Shown piece after piece: positions 27,751 to 36,260 of a stretch of 64,000 nucleotides of DNA. Both the position numbers and the translations under genes were made by a program. The DNA is from Shouchella tritolerans (GTDB taxonomy: Bacteria; Bacillota; Bacilli; Bacillales; Bacillaceae_D), in NCBI RefSeq assembly GCF_025770735.1, contig NZ_JAODPB010000008.1, forward strand, positions 62,001-126,000. The letters are read 5' to 3'. The notes under the pieces are model-generated. The model saw nothing but the letters and a program-made list of their open reading frames with translations. It made no database searches and was not told the DNA's origin. How positions within the stretch are numbered: the stretch's first letter is position 1; every line of letters starts with the position of its first letter.

Positions 27751-27783
27751 AAACACAGGATCTTCAGGATTGCTGTGTTTTTT
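27751..27783 (+). terminator. Intrinsic terminator after yfmR
   Basis: AAACACAG pairs with CTGTGTTT around a 14-base loop, followed by more T residues. Confidence 0.75.
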
Positions 27784-27833
27784 GCTTGCCGCCTGCACGG
27801 GGCAACAAAACGCTTACTTTTGGATGAAAATGA

Positions 27834-27862
27834 TTGAATTTGAATGTTTTTGGTTGTATACT
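27834..27862 (+). promoter_or_regulatory. SigA-type promoter of the fru operon
   Basis: TTGAAT (27834-27839) and TATACT (27857-27862) are 17 bases apart. The overlapping direct repeat ATTGAAT/TTTGAAT around the -35 box could be a FruR site; this is a guess. Confidence 0.7.
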
Positions 27863-27888
27863 AAGCAAAGAGAGCTGAGGTGTGCGAA

Positions 27889-28653
27889 ATGCTTACATTG
27901 GAAAGGCAAGAAAAAATCCTCGCCCTTCTCGCAAAGAACGAAGTGGTGAAAATTCAAGATTTAATTGTAGAAACTGGCGCTTCTGAGTCTACGATACGAC
28001 GAGACTTGACGGAGCTTGAGCAGAGAAATAAATTAAAGCGCATTCATGGTGGTGCTACGTCATTGAGAAAAATGCGAGATGAGCCAACAATCGCGCAAAA
28101 AACGCTCAAAAACCGTCAAGAAAAAATAAAAATTGCCAAGCAGGCTGCTGAACTTGTACAAGATGGAGACTGCCTGTTTTTAGATGCAGGAACGACCACT
28201 TATGAAATGATCCCATTTTTGAAAGGCAAACAGATTGTGGTTGTGACGAATGGATTAACGAATATTGCTAGTTTACTCGATGCTGAAATTGAAACACATG
28301 TGCTTGGCGGATATGCGAAAAAAGGGACACACGCTTTTGTTGGCCGAAACGCTGTGGAGGCGATCGATGCCTTTCGCTTTGACCTCGTGTATCTTGGCAC
28401 GAATGGCATTACTCCTAGTGATGGGTATACAACTCCTGATCTTGAAGAAGCCTATATAAAGGTACAAGCGCTAAAACGAGGGCGGCAAACATATGTGTTA
28501 GCAGACCATACGAAATTTGGCGACGTTTCGTTTTCAAAAATAGCCGATGTTGAGCGTGCCGCCATCATCACAAGCTCTTATACACGTGAAGAACATCCAG
28601 AGCTGTTTTCGCAACTTGCAGCTAAGACGACAATCAAGGTGGTAGAACAATGA
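27889..28653 (+). CDS. fruR: DeoR-family repressor of the fructose operon
   Basis: The 254-residue protein has an N-terminal DeoR helix-turn-helix (ERQEKILALLAKN, SESTIRRDLTELE) and a C-terminal sugar-phosphate sensor domain (GTTTYEMIPFL, VVTNGL). In this position it represses fruRKA until fructose 1-phosphate appears. ATG 27889 is chosen over an upstream GTG at 27880 because TGAGG lies eight bases before it. It overlaps fruK by four bases (ATGA), so the genes are translationally coupled. Confidence 0.93.
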   Translation: MLTLERQEKILALLAKNEVVKIQDLIVETGASESTIRRDLTELEQRNKLKRIHGGATSLRKMRDEPTIAQKTLKNRQEKIKIAKQAAELVQDGDCLFLDAGTTTYEMIPFLKGKQIVVVTNGLTNIASLLDAEIETHVLGGYAKKGTHAFVGRNAVEAIDAFRFDLVYLGTNGITPSDGYTTPDLEEAYIKVQALKRGRQTYVLADHTKFGDVSFSKIADVERAAIITSSYTREEHPELFSQLAAKTTIKVVEQ

Positions 28654-29570
28654 TTTACACAGTGACGTTAAATCCGGCAATGGATTACTTTGTCGCGCTC
28701 GATTCAATGAATACGGGAAGTGTAAACCGGGCAGCCCATGACCACAAAGCACCCGGCGGCAAAGGCATTAATGTCTCCCGTGTGCTAAAGCGGATCGGCC
28801 ATCCGAGCACAGCGCTTGGCTTTATTGGCGGTTTTACAGGCGAATACATTAAAGCCAATGTAGAGGCGGACGGTGTCCGTACGTCTTTTATTGAAATAAG
28901 CGGCGACACCCGTATCAACATTAAGTTAAAAGCCGATGTGGAAACAGAAGTCAATGGCGTTTCTCCGGCGATTGCAGCAAGCGATGTAGCAGCACTTGAA
29001 GAGCAGTTGACACAACTGAAAGCAAACGATGTGGTCGTTTTCGCGGGCAGCGTCCCTCCAAGCCTTGAGACAAATGTATACGCGAAATGGAGCAAGTTGC
29101 TTAAAGACCGTGGCGTTTCTGTCTTTATTGATACAAGTGGAAAACCGTTAGAGGAAGCAGTTGCTGCACAGCCAGATTTCATTAAGCCTAACCAACATGA
29201 ATTGGCTGAGTTTGCAGGCGAAGCGATCGATTCTCTCGAAGCGGCTGTTCCCCATGCCGAGGCGCTTGTGGCAAAAGGAATTGGCCATGTATTCGTCACA
29301 TTTGCTGGGGATGGTGCGTTGCTTGCTACAGAACAATCGATTTTGTTGGCGACGACGCCAAAAGGCACTGTCAAAAACTCCGTCGGCGCAGGTGATTCCG
29401 TTGTAGCAGGGTTTATCGGCGCCACGGCGGAAGGGATGTCTCTTCCCGAGGCTTTCCGTTTTGCTGTTGCTTCAGGAAGCGCTACAGCCTTTTCAACAGG
29501 CTTTGCTGAACGCACGACAATCGAAGCGCTGATGGACGAGGTAGCGGTCACTATTTACAGAGAGGGGTAA
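28650..29570 (+). CDS. fruK: 1-phosphofructokinase
   Basis: FruK phosphorylates fructose 1-phosphate to fructose 1,6-bisphosphate. The 306-residue PfkB-family kinase has the start MIYTVTLNPAMDYFV, the first signature PGGKGINVSRVLKRIG, and the ATP/anion-hole motif NSVGAGDSVVAGF with the catalytic Asp. Its start overlaps the fruR stop and it ends eight bases before fruA. Confidence 0.96.
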   Translation: MIYTVTLNPAMDYFVALDSMNTGSVNRAAHDHKAPGGKGINVSRVLKRIGHPSTALGFIGGFTGEYIKANVEADGVRTSFIEISGDTRINIKLKADVETEVNGVSPAIAASDVAALEEQLTQLKANDVVVFAGSVPPSLETNVYAKWSKLLKDRGVSVFIDTSGKPLEEAVAAQPDFIKPNQHELAEFAGEAIDSLEAAVPHAEALVAKGIGHVFVTFAGDGALLATEQSILLATTPKGTVKNSVGAGDSVVAGFIGATAEGMSLPEAFRFAVASGSATAFSTGFAERTTIEALMDEVAVTIYREG

Positions 29571-29578
29571 ACAAAGGA

Positions 29579-31471
29579 ATGAAAATTTCTGATTTGCTCA
29601 AGAAAGAAACAATGATTCTCGACTTGGCGTCAACGACGAAAGAAGCCGTTATTGATGAATTAATCGCCAAGCTTGGGGAAGCAGGGCGCTTAAACGATGC
29701 GGAAGCGTACAAAAAAGCGATTTTGGCAAGAGAAGCGCAAAGTACGACTGGCCTCGGCGACGGCATTGCGATTCCACATGCTAAAACGGCAGCTGTCAAA
29801 ACGCCAGCGATTGCGTTTGGCCGCTCGAAAGCAGGGATTGATTACGAGGCATTGGACGGACAGCCAAGCCATCTGTTTTTCATGATTGCTGCCTCTGAAG
29901 GAGCAAACAATGAACATTTAGCAACGTTAGCAAAGCTGTCGACTTATTTAATGGACGACGATTTTCGAAAAGGCTTGCTCAACGCAGCTTCATTGGATGA
30001 CATTCTGGCATTGATTGATGAAAAGCAAGCACTGGAAGACAAAGAAGCGGAGCCGGAGGAACAAACCGAAAGCGCTTCCGAAGATTCTGGCAAATTCATT
30101 CTCGCCGTGACTGGCTGTCCAACTGGGATTGCCCATACATTTATGGCTGCCGATGCGATCAAGAAAGAAGCGACTGACCGCGGCTATAAAGTAAAGGTAG
30201 AGACAAACGGGTCTGGAGGCGTGAAAAACCGTTTAACAGCAGCGGAAATTGACGAAGCTGACGGCATCATTGTTGCCGCTGATACGAAGGTAGAAATGGA
30301 CCGTTTTAGCGGCAAACGCGTTGTTATTGCTCCAGTAGCAGATGGCGTACGCAAGCCAGCAGAGTTAATTGATCGTTCCCTTTCAGGAAAAGAACCTGTT
30401 TACCAAGGGAGTGGCGGCAAAGGCGAAAACGAGCGAAACGAAGAGAAGAAATCAGGCGGCGCTGCTATCTATAAGCATTTAATGAATGGCGTTTCCAATA
30501 TGCTCCCATTTGTCATTGGCGGCGGAATATTGATTGCCTTAAGCTTTGTATTTGAAACGGCATTTGGCGAAGATAACCCGATTCGCGAATTGTTAATGGC
30601 GATTGGTGGCGATAATGCATTTGCACTCTTTATCCCCGTTCTTGCTGCGTTTATTGCAATGAGCATAGCCGACCGGCCAGGATTTGCCCCTGGCTTAATT
30701 GGCGGGTTTATGGCCGTGAATGGCGATTCTGGATTTTTAGGAGGCTTGCTCGCTGGATTTTTAGCAGGCTACTTAGCTTTGTTTGTACGCAAATTGCTGT
30801 CTGGCATTCCTCAGTCTCTTGAAGGGTTAAAAACGATCTTATTTACGCCTGTGCTAAATATTTTGTTTACAGGCACGATTATGTACTACTTAATTGCACC
30901 CCTTGCTTGGGTGAACACAGGAATGCAAAATTGGTTAGGCGACCTCGGCACAGGCAATATGGTCATTCTAGGCGCTGTTCTTGGAATCATGATGGCGATT
31001 GACATGGGCGGCCCGATTAATAAAGCAGCCTATACGTTTGGGATTGCGATGATTGATGCTGGCAACCTTGGGCCGCAGGCAGCGGTCATGGCTGCAGGAA
31101 TGGTGCCGCCACTAGGGATTGCCATCGCCACAACATTTTGGAAGCATAAATTTACGAAGCAACAACGAGAGTCAGGGCGGACAAACTATGTCCTTGGTGC
31201 TTCTTTCATTACAGAAGGGGCGATTCCATTTGCGGCAGCAGATCCCATTCGCGTTATCTCGGCAAGCGTTGTCGGCGCCGCTGTGGCTGGCGGTTTAACC
31301 GGGTTGTTCCATATACAGCTCCCTGCGCCACATGGAGGCATTTTTACAATGTTCCTAGTCAATGAGAGCAGATGGTCTTACATCGGCCTGTATGCGTTGG
31401 CTATCGCGATTGGTGCGATTGTGACTGGAATCATCTATGGACTCATTAAAAGGCCGCTTGAAAACAATTAA
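29579..31471 (+). CDS. fruA: PTS fructose-specific EIIABC component
   Basis: FruA imports fructose as fructose 1-phosphate. The 630-residue protein carries EIIA (about 1-145, His67 in GIAIPHAK), EIIB (about 172-270, Cys180 in VTGCPTGIAHTFMAA) and a membrane EIIC domain (about 295-625), in that order. It ends the fruRKA operon before a strong terminator. Confidence 0.96.
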   Translation: MKISDLLKKETMILDLASTTKEAVIDELIAKLGEAGRLNDAEAYKKAILAREAQSTTGLGDGIAIPHAKTAAVKTPAIAFGRSKAGIDYEALDGQPSHLFFMIAASEGANNEHLATLAKLSTYLMDDDFRKGLLNAASLDDILALIDEKQALEDKEAEPEEQTESASEDSGKFILAVTGCPTGIAHTFMAADAIKKEATDRGYKVKVETNGSGGVKNRLTAAEIDEADGIIVAADTKVEMDRFSGKRVVIAPVADGVRKPAELIDRSLSGKEPVYQGSGGKGENERNEEKKSGGAAIYKHLMNGVSNMLPFVIGGGILIALSFVFETAFGEDNPIRELLMAIGGDNAFALFIPVLAAFIAMSIADRPGFAPGLIGGFMAVNGDSGFLGGLLAGFLAGYLALFVRKLLSGIPQSLEGLKTILFTPVLNILFTGTIMYYLIAPLAWVNTGMQNWLGDLGTGNMVILGAVLGIMMAIDMGGPINKAAYTFGIAMIDAGNLGPQAAVMAAGMVPPLGIAIATTFWKHKFTKQQRESGRTNYVLGASFITEGAIPFAAADPIRVISASVVGAAVAGGLTGLFHIQLPAPHGGIFTMFLVNESRWSYIGLYALAIAIGAIVTGIIYGLIKRPLENN

Positions 31472-31473
31472 CG

Positions 31474-31512
31474 AAAAGCCTGTTTTGACCGTAGTCAAAA
31501 CAGGCTTTTTTA
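31474..31512 (+). terminator. Intrinsic terminator after fruA
   Basis: AAAAGCCTGTTTTGAC pairs with GTCAAAACAGGCTTTT around a four-base loop, then T residues; a 15-bp stem. Confidence 0.92.
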
Positions 31513-31551
31513 CCGACAAAGGAAGCCGGTATTTGTCCTATAGGAGCAAGT

Positions 31552-31590
31552 AATAAAAAAGAAGCCCAGGCCTTAGGAAGCCTGAGCTTT
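31552..31590 (-). terminator. Intrinsic terminator after mreBH (minus strand)
   Basis: On the minus strand AAGCTCAGGC pairs with GCCTGGGCTT, followed by TTTTTT at 31560-31555. Confidence 0.8.
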
Positions 31591-31605
31591 GGCTAAATCG
31601 TGCTT

Positions 31606-32613
31606 TTACAAAGTCGCTTTTTGTAGTTTGTCAATAAAAGCGAGGGAACGCCCTGTGCCGATAGCGACAGATTCAAGTGGATTTGGTGCAACGTGGACAG
31701 GAACAACAATTTGATTGGCAATCCAATCTTGCAAGCCATTTAACATGGCGCCACCGCCTGTCAACAGAACGCCTCGGTCGACAATATCGCCTGACAGTTC
31801 CGGCGGGCAATCTTCCAATGTGGTCCGTAACGCTTCAAGCAATTGCCATAACAGCTCGCTTAAAGCGCCTTGAACTTCTTCTGAGTTTAATTCAATCGTT
31901 TTCGGCAAACCATTGACAAGGTCCCGGCCCCGTACTTCCATTGTTCGCGTTTCGTGGTCAATTGGCGCAAAGCCAATGTCGATTTTAATTTGCTCGGCTG
32001 TCCGTTCGCCAATGAGAACATTGTATTGCTTGCGCACGTATGAAATAATCGCGTCATCAAACTTATCTCCGCCGACCCGGACAGAATTTGAAGAGACTAC
32101 GCCACCGTACGAAATGATAGCGACTTCCGTTGTACCGCCGCCGATGTCTACTACCACATTGGCTGTTGGCTCTTCTACAGGCAAGTCTGCACCGATCGCC
32201 GCTGCTACTGGTTCTTCAATAATATGGACTTGTTTAGCGCCGCAGCTGCGCACTGCGTCAAGAATGGCTCTTCGTTCAACAGACGTTGAGCCTGTCGGCG
32301 CACAAACAACAACCGTTGGCTTGCGGACAGCCATGCCCATATTTTTGCTCGCCTTACGCATAATCTCTTTTAAAAGGCTTGCTGTAACGTCAAAATCGGC
32401 AATCACACCGTCACGGAGAGGACGCATAGCAACGATATGGGCCGGCGTTTTGCCGACCATGTTTTTTGCTTCTATCCCAATAGCAAGAACATCGCGTGTT
32501 TCCGTATTTAGTGCGACAACAGACGGTTCATTTAAAATGATTCCTTTTTCTTTTGAGTAAACAAGAATATTGGCAGTCCCTAAATCAATTCCGATTTGTG
32601 AAGATGACCACAT
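31606..32613 (-). CDS. mreBH: MreB-family rod-shape actin homologue, MreBH type
   Basis: MreB-type actins form filaments under the membrane that guide cell-wall synthesis; MreBH in B. subtilis also positions the hydrolase LytE. The 335-residue protein matches MreBH length and has the actin-fold ATP loops [28 protein letters not shown] and [11 protein letters not shown], and the MreB phrase [18 protein letters not shown] 32613 is preferred over an upstream GTG (32625) because GGTGG spaces correctly to it. It stands apart from the mreBCD locus, as mreBH does. Mbl is the alternative. Confidence 0.8.
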   Translation of the reverse strand: MWSSSQIGIDLGTANILVYSKEKGIILNEPSVVALNTETRDVLAIGIEAKNMVGKTPAHIVAMRPLRDGVIADFDVTASLLKEIMRKASKNMGMAVRKPTVVVCAPTGSTSVERRAILDAVRSCGAKQVHIIEEPVAAAIGADLPVEEPTANVVVDIGGGTTEVAIISYGGVVSSNSVRVGGDKFDDAIISYVRKQYNVLIGERTAEQIKIDIGFAPIDHETRTMEVRGRDLVNGLPKTIELNSEEVQGALSELLWQLLEALRTTLEDCPPELSGDIVDRGVLLTGGGAMLNGLQDWIANQIVVPVHVAPNPLESVAIGTGRSLAFIDKLQKATL

Positions 32614-32779
32614 AATTTCCACCACGTTTCTTCCAGATTTCCTATGCTAACGTTTAGTTTATCAAGGACACGGTTTGCGAGAAAGGGGAAAAGGTTGGAA
32701 AATTGTTGTGGATTGATGTCGAAAGATGAGACGAATCACCTATTTTGTTACACAAATGTAAAGAGGCGCCTGGAAAAGG

Positions 32780-32950
32780 GCAAATGCTGTTGATAAAGTC
32801 GATAATATAAACTCAGACTGATAAAAAAGCGCTTGTCACTGTGGTGTAAAAACGAGTAAAGTTGCCAGTAAAACGGGATGAAGGTCCTCAGACTGATAGA
32901 AAATACTTGTCAAACGACGACGTATGCGAGCGTTTGTCAACAAGTCTGAA
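32780..32950 (+). mobile_element. Dispersed intergenic repeat, copy A
   Basis: In + orientation the left end TGTTGATAAAGTCGAT runs into CTCAGACTGATA, GCGCTTGTCA and a body like that of copy C. A second left end (CTGATAGAAAATACTTGTCA, 32893-32912) sits directly against the right-end hairpin CAAACG...CGTTTG and the end GTCAACAAGTCTG. The unit is flanked by GCGCCTGGAAAAGG (32766-32779) and GCGCCTGGGAAAGG (32951-32964), 13 of 14 identical; the right copy is part of a hairpin (GAAGCGCCT/AGGCGCTTC). It lies between the divergent mreBH and NSS genes. Confidence 0.65.
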
Positions 32951-33144
32951 GCGCCTGGGAAAGGCGCTTCAGTAGTGGGGGAAGGGTTGTTTGCTTTTAG
33001 AAAACAATGAAGGGGTTTTTTCATTGCTTTCCTGTAGGGTTTCTATACCCGTTTAAAAGCGCGATAAACATAAGAGCAATAAAAAATGAAGAATTTTTCT
33101 GGATACTTACACTAGCCAAGGGTCCCCAAGTAAACGGGACAGGC

Positions 33145-33173
33145 TTGTTTCTTAAAGCTTCCTTTGGTACGAT
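33145..33173 (+). promoter_or_regulatory. SigA-type promoter of the NSS transporter gene
   Basis: TTGTTT (33145-33150) and TACGAT (33168-33173) with a 17-base spacer, 31 bp before the start codon. Outside this promoter and repeat copy A, I see nothing in 32614-33203. Confidence 0.55.
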
Positions 33174-33203
33174 AAAAAAATCGTGTAATAAAGGAGCAAC
33201 AAC

Positions 33204-34571
33204 ATGGCAACTTCACAACAATGGTCTTCAAAATTAGGTTTTTTATATGCAACCGCTGGCAGCGCAATTGGACTCGGCGCTATATGGAAGTTTCCTTACA
33301 TTGCAGGAACGAGCGGCGGAGGCGCTTTTTTTGTGCTGTTCCTCGCATTCACTTTGTTGATAGGCGTTCCCTTACTTATTGGTGAATACGTACTTGGTCG
33401 CCATTCGGGCCGAGATGCGATTTCAACCTATAAAATGCTAGCGCCCCGTTCGGTCTGGAGTGTGACAGGATGGCTTGGCGTCGTCACTTGTTTCCTGATT
33501 CTTTCTTTTTACAGCGTCGTCGGGGGCTGGTCGCTTATTTATTTAGGCTCCTCCTTATTTGGCCAGCTGGGCGGCCTTGATGTAGAAGGATACCAAGCTA
33601 AATTTACGGGATTGATCGCAAATCCTTATTTGGCTGTCGGGGCACAGGCATTGTTTTTAGGGGTGACGGCTGCGGTTGTGCAAAAAGGGGTCCAGAAAGG
33701 AATTGAACGAGCAAGCAAATGGATGATTCCCGCTTTGTTTGTCCTTTTAGCGCTATTGTCGATTTATTCGCTCACACTTGATGGGGCTAAGGAAGGGCTG
33801 GCCTTTCTGTTTAAGCCAGATTGGGAAAGCCTTTCAAGCGAAGTGGTTTTGTTCGCCCTTGGCCAATCCTTTTTTGCGTTATCGATTGGTGTTTCGGTGA
33901 TGGTGACTTTCAGTTCATATGCCTCAAAAAAGCAAGATTTACCTGTATCTGCTGCTACATTAGGGGTAATGAATATTTTTGTTGCAATGCTGGCAGGGAT
34001 CGTTATATTCCCTGGTGTGTTTACTTTCGGTCTAGAACCAAGCGAAGGTCCGACGCTTATTTTTGCAGCCGTGCCAGCGATTTTTTCGCAAATGCCGTTT
34101 GGCGATATCGTGGTCGTCCTCTTTTTTATGCTTTTCTTCTTCGCTGCTCTTAGCACCGCTTTTTCGCTGCTAGAAATTGTAGTCGCTGCCTTTATGAGAG
34201 GAGATGGAAGCAAACGGGCAAAAGGAAGCTGGCTAATCGCTCTGTTTGTGTTGCTAATGGGCATTCCTTCTGCATTGTCATTTGGCGTGATGGGGGATGT
34301 TCACCTATTTGGTATGCCCTTTTTCGACTTGGTTGATTTTCTTGTGTCCAACTTATTGATGCCAATTGGCTCGTTGCTCATATGCATCTTTCTGCTCGTT
34401 AAAGTAAAACGACAAACACTCGCAGCAGAATTTCAAGTGGGAAGCGTCCTCGGCAAAAAAGGATTCGCCTTATGGTATACAATTATGACTGGTATCGTCC
34501 CTGTAGCGATTGCTGTTGTCTTGATCGACCAATTTTTTGGATTTAATCTATTTGCTCTCCTATTTTCTTGA
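33204..34571 (+). CDS. Neurotransmitter:sodium symporter family transporter (YocR/YhdH type)
   Basis: The 455-residue protein has about 12 membrane helices of the LeuT fold. The first helix carries the family motif GSAIGLGAIWKFPYIAG followed by SGGGAFF. These transporters take up amino acids with Na+, an obvious fit for an alkaliphile. The start follows AAAGGAG. Bacterial relatives transport hydrophobic amino acids; the actual substrate is not evident. It is followed closely by a small gene with its own -10-like TATAAT. Confidence 0.92.
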   Translation: MATSQQWSSKLGFLYATAGSAIGLGAIWKFPYIAGTSGGGAFFVLFLAFTLLIGVPLLIGEYVLGRHSGRDAISTYKMLAPRSVWSVTGWLGVVTCFLILSFYSVVGGWSLIYLGSSLFGQLGGLDVEGYQAKFTGLIANPYLAVGAQALFLGVTAAVVQKGVQKGIERASKWMIPALFVLLALLSIYSLTLDGAKEGLAFLFKPDWESLSSEVVLFALGQSFFALSIGVSVMVTFSSYASKKQDLPVSAATLGVMNIFVAMLAGIVIFPGVFTFGLEPSEGPTLIFAAVPAIFSQMPFGDIVVVLFFMLFFFAALSTAFSLLEIVVAAFMRGDGSKRAKGSWLIALFVLLMGIPSALSFGVMGDVHLFGMPFFDLVDFLVSNLLMPIGSLLICIFLLVKVKRQTLAAEFQVGSVLGKKGFALWYTIMTGIVPVAIAVVLIDQFFGFNLFALLFS

Positions 34572-34610
34572 AATATGTTATAATAGCAAAAAGCAAGAGG
34601 GGGCATCATT

Positions 34611-34931
34611 GTGAATAAGGACGAATTGCATGTTTATCTTGAGAAAAAGTTGAGCGATGCAAAAGTGCAATTTGAACGTACGATTGATTGCAAGCACACT
34701 GAATTCGATGACTTGTACCCATATATGACCGAACAGCCCCAATTTTTTTGGTATAAGCGCTACGTCGCTTGGCAAGAGCTCCTTACTCTTGTACAAGTCG
34801 CAAAAGACTTCGACTTTAACTGGCATAAACAGTTTTCAAAAAAGCAATCCAGGTATGTGGAAGCGCAAGTGCTTGATGCGAAAGTATTGGATAACTGGTA
34901 TGAAGAAAAGACGGCAGATTCTATGCCTTAA
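34611..34931 (+). CDS. Conserved-looking small cytoplasmic protein of unknown function
   Basis: A GTG-started gene of 106 residues with GAGGGGG upstream and a clear terminator after it. TATAAT at 34578-34583 may be its -10 box. The sequence is charged and aromatic-rich (FFWYKRYVAWQELL, FDFNWHKQF) with no signal peptide or membrane helix, and is probably all-helical. I do not recognise the family and assign no function. Confidence 0.75.
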   Translation: MNKDELHVYLEKKLSDAKVQFERTIDCKHTEFDDLYPYMTEQPQFFWYKRYVAWQELLTLVQVAKDFDFNWHKQFSKKQSRYVEAQVLDAKVLDNWYEEKTADSMP

Positions 34932-34939
34932 ACAAATCG

Positions 34940-34966
34940 CCCCTGGCCATGATGCCAGGGGTTTTT
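34940..34966 (+). terminator. Intrinsic terminator after the 106-residue gene
   Basis: CCCCTGGC pairs with GCCAGGGG around a six-base loop, followed by TTTTT. Confidence 0.88.
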
Positions 34967-35119
34967 AGTAATGCTTACCGCTTAGTTTATTTCCGTTAAG
35001 TTCCATAAAATACAGCAAAAAGCACTGATTCGAGTAAATTAGTGGAGCGGTTATGGAACGAAGCGCCAGGACATGGTTTAATAGGAATGTGAATCGTTTG
35101 AATATAAGGAGGATGCTGA

Positions 35120-35416
35120 ATGAAAGCGACGGGCATTGTCCGTAAAGTGGACCAGCTAGGGCGAATTGTCGTGCCAAAAGAATTACGGAAAACGATGGGA
35201 ATTGATATTGGCAGCCCATTGGAAATCTATGTAGAAGATGACCGCGTGATTGTCCGGAAGTACGAGCCTTCCATTAAAACATGCATGGTGACAGGCGAAT
35301 CTTCAGAAGAACATTTGCAACTTGCAAATGGCAACGTTGTGCTAAGCCAGGAAGCCGCCAAACAGTTATTGGACGAATTAAAACAAAAAGAGGGCAGTTT
35401 TGTAGGGAACGCTTAA
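35120..35416 (+). CDS. abrB: AbrB-family transition-state regulator
   Basis: AbrB is a DNA-binding protein that represses post-exponential genes until Spo0A lowers it. The 98-residue protein has the swapped-hairpin N-terminal domain (ATGIVRKVDQLGRIVVPKELRKTMGI, given here in two parts: ATGIVRKVDQLG, RIVVPKELRKTMGI) and the C-terminal multimerisation part with TCMVTGESSEEHLQLANG. AAGGAGG precedes the start. Abh is a close paralogue and cannot be excluded. The last codons run into repeat copy B, so the C-terminus may have been altered by its insertion. Confidence 0.85.
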   Translation: MKATGIVRKVDQLGRIVVPKELRKTMGIDIGSPLEIYVEDDRVIVRKYEPSIKTCMVTGESSEEHLQLANGNVVLSQEAAKQLLDELKQKEGSFVGNA

Positions 35417-35580
35417 TCGGACAGCTCAGGCTGATAGAAGCCGCTTGTCAGACAAGCAGTGAAGCCGGGTGAGGACGCAATTAGAACATACGTTTATGAA
35501 CAATGGTCTTCTTGGGCGTAATACTTGTTCCAAAAAGCATAGAGCCGCGCAAACGACAAAATATTCGAGCGTTTGTCTAC
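35401..35580 (+). mobile_element. Dispersed intergenic repeat, copy B
   Basis: In + orientation, CTGATAGAAGCCGCTTGTCA (35431-35450) matches the family left end at 18 of 20 positions; the middle keeps GTGAGGACGC, TAGAACATACGTTTATGAACAATGG; the right end has hairpin CAAACG/CGTTTG (35550-35575) and ends GTCTACAG. It abuts a terminator hairpin that begins at 35581. The left boundary near 35401, inside abrB, is judged from distance to the left end in copy C. Confidence 0.65.
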
Positions 35581-35619
35581 AGAAAAAGGACATAGGCTGT
35601 TGCCTATGCCTTTTTCTGT
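35581..35619. terminator. Bidirectional terminator between abrB and a minus-strand gene
   Basis: AGAAAAAGG and CATAGGC pair with GCCTATG and CCTTTTTCT around a four-base loop; T runs occur on both strands. Confidence 0.82.
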
Positions 35620-35620
35620 A

Positions 35621-35872
35621 TTATAAAAACGAAATGGTGGCGTGTTCTTGGTTGTAAATTTCTTTAATGTCTTCACCGATGTCCTCTTCCAATTCTTCTC
35701 TCGTTGGAATGCTGCTATAATTTTGTACAATTGAAAATGTGTCCAGGCATAGCAATAAATACGGGTAGCGTTCTGGTGGGTCGACGATAAGCACAAATAA
35801 CTTGTCCGAAGATGTACAAATGAAGTCACCTGCCTTGTCAGCGGTCCGTTTCCGTTCAATATGGATGTCCAA
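35621..35872 (-). CDS. Small protein of unknown function (83 residues)
   Basis: A TTG-started frame with AGAGGTG seven bases upstream ends just before a bidirectional terminator, which supports it as a real gene. The protein is soluble and acidic at its C-terminal half (REELEEDIGEDIKEIYNQ), with a hydrophobic central strand LFVLIVDPPERYPYLLLCL. A longer overlapping frame on the same strand (35494-35859) runs through the terminator and is rejected. I do not recognise the family. Confidence 0.6.
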   Translation of the reverse strand: MDIHIERKRTADKAGDFICTSSDKLFVLIVDPPERYPYLLLCLDTFSIVQNYSSIPTREELEEDIGEDIKEIYNQEHATISFL

Positions 35873-36051
35873 GCTCGCTCACCTCTTTATCCTAAATCAT
35901 CGACAGGTTGATCCCATTTTATACATCGTCGTGGTGGGAGCGCGCTTTCGTTGAAACGGAAAATCAAGTATGCTAAATGCAGGTGAGAGACAAACGTTCC
36001 TATTATGCGCTTTTGACCTTACCGTATGCTAACTAGGCTTTAACATTACCG

Positions 36052-36192
36052 TTACCGTTGTTTCGGTTTTTTGCTCGTTGATTTGTTTGTCCCGTTATCA
36101 ATAAGTTCACTTGCAACTTCTTCATTAAACAGGGATTCAGTTGGCGTCTGGTTATTGGTCAAGGTTTTTTTTGCTTGTTGATTTCGTTTCAA
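36052..36192 (-). CDS. 46-residue peptide resembling small acid-soluble spore proteins
   Basis: A TTG start with GGAGGTGAGG upstream opens a 46-codon frame encoding a very polar, Asn/Gln/Lys/Thr-rich peptide. The middle reads FNEEVASELID, close to the (T)EFASE site that germination protease GPR cuts in gamma-type spore proteins, and the tail is basic (KKPKQR), as in SspO-like proteins. Function as a spore protein is inference from composition and this pentapeptide. It is divergent from rnhA, 68 bp away. The rest of 35873-36051 shows nothing recognisable. Confidence 0.6.
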   Translation of the reverse strand: MKRNQQAKKTLTNNQTPTESLFNEEVASELIDNGTNKSTSKKPKQR

Positions 36193-36260
36193 GTTGCCTC
36201 ACCTCCATCCATACGTTTTCCATGGCAGTCCGAAACTATACGATCCGAGGAGGTTAAAAA

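Noticed and set aside
28685-29551. 288-codon open frame on the minus strand opposite fruK
   Set aside because: It is a shadow of fruK in an antisense frame. The translation is a low-complexity Ser/Ala/Thr/Pro mix, there is no ribosome site, and fruK is intact.
31913-32560. 215-codon plus-strand frame opposite mreBH
   Set aside because: Antisense shadow; composition is Thr/Ser/Arg-rich and no start signal is present, whereas mreBH is a full-length conserved gene.
33007-33237. 76-codon plus-strand frame before the NSS gene
   Set aside because: No ribosome site, and it overlaps the promoter and start of the NSS gene in another frame.
33764-34264. 166-codon minus-strand frame opposite the NSS transporter gene
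   Set aside because: Antisense shadow with biased composition and no ribosome binding site.
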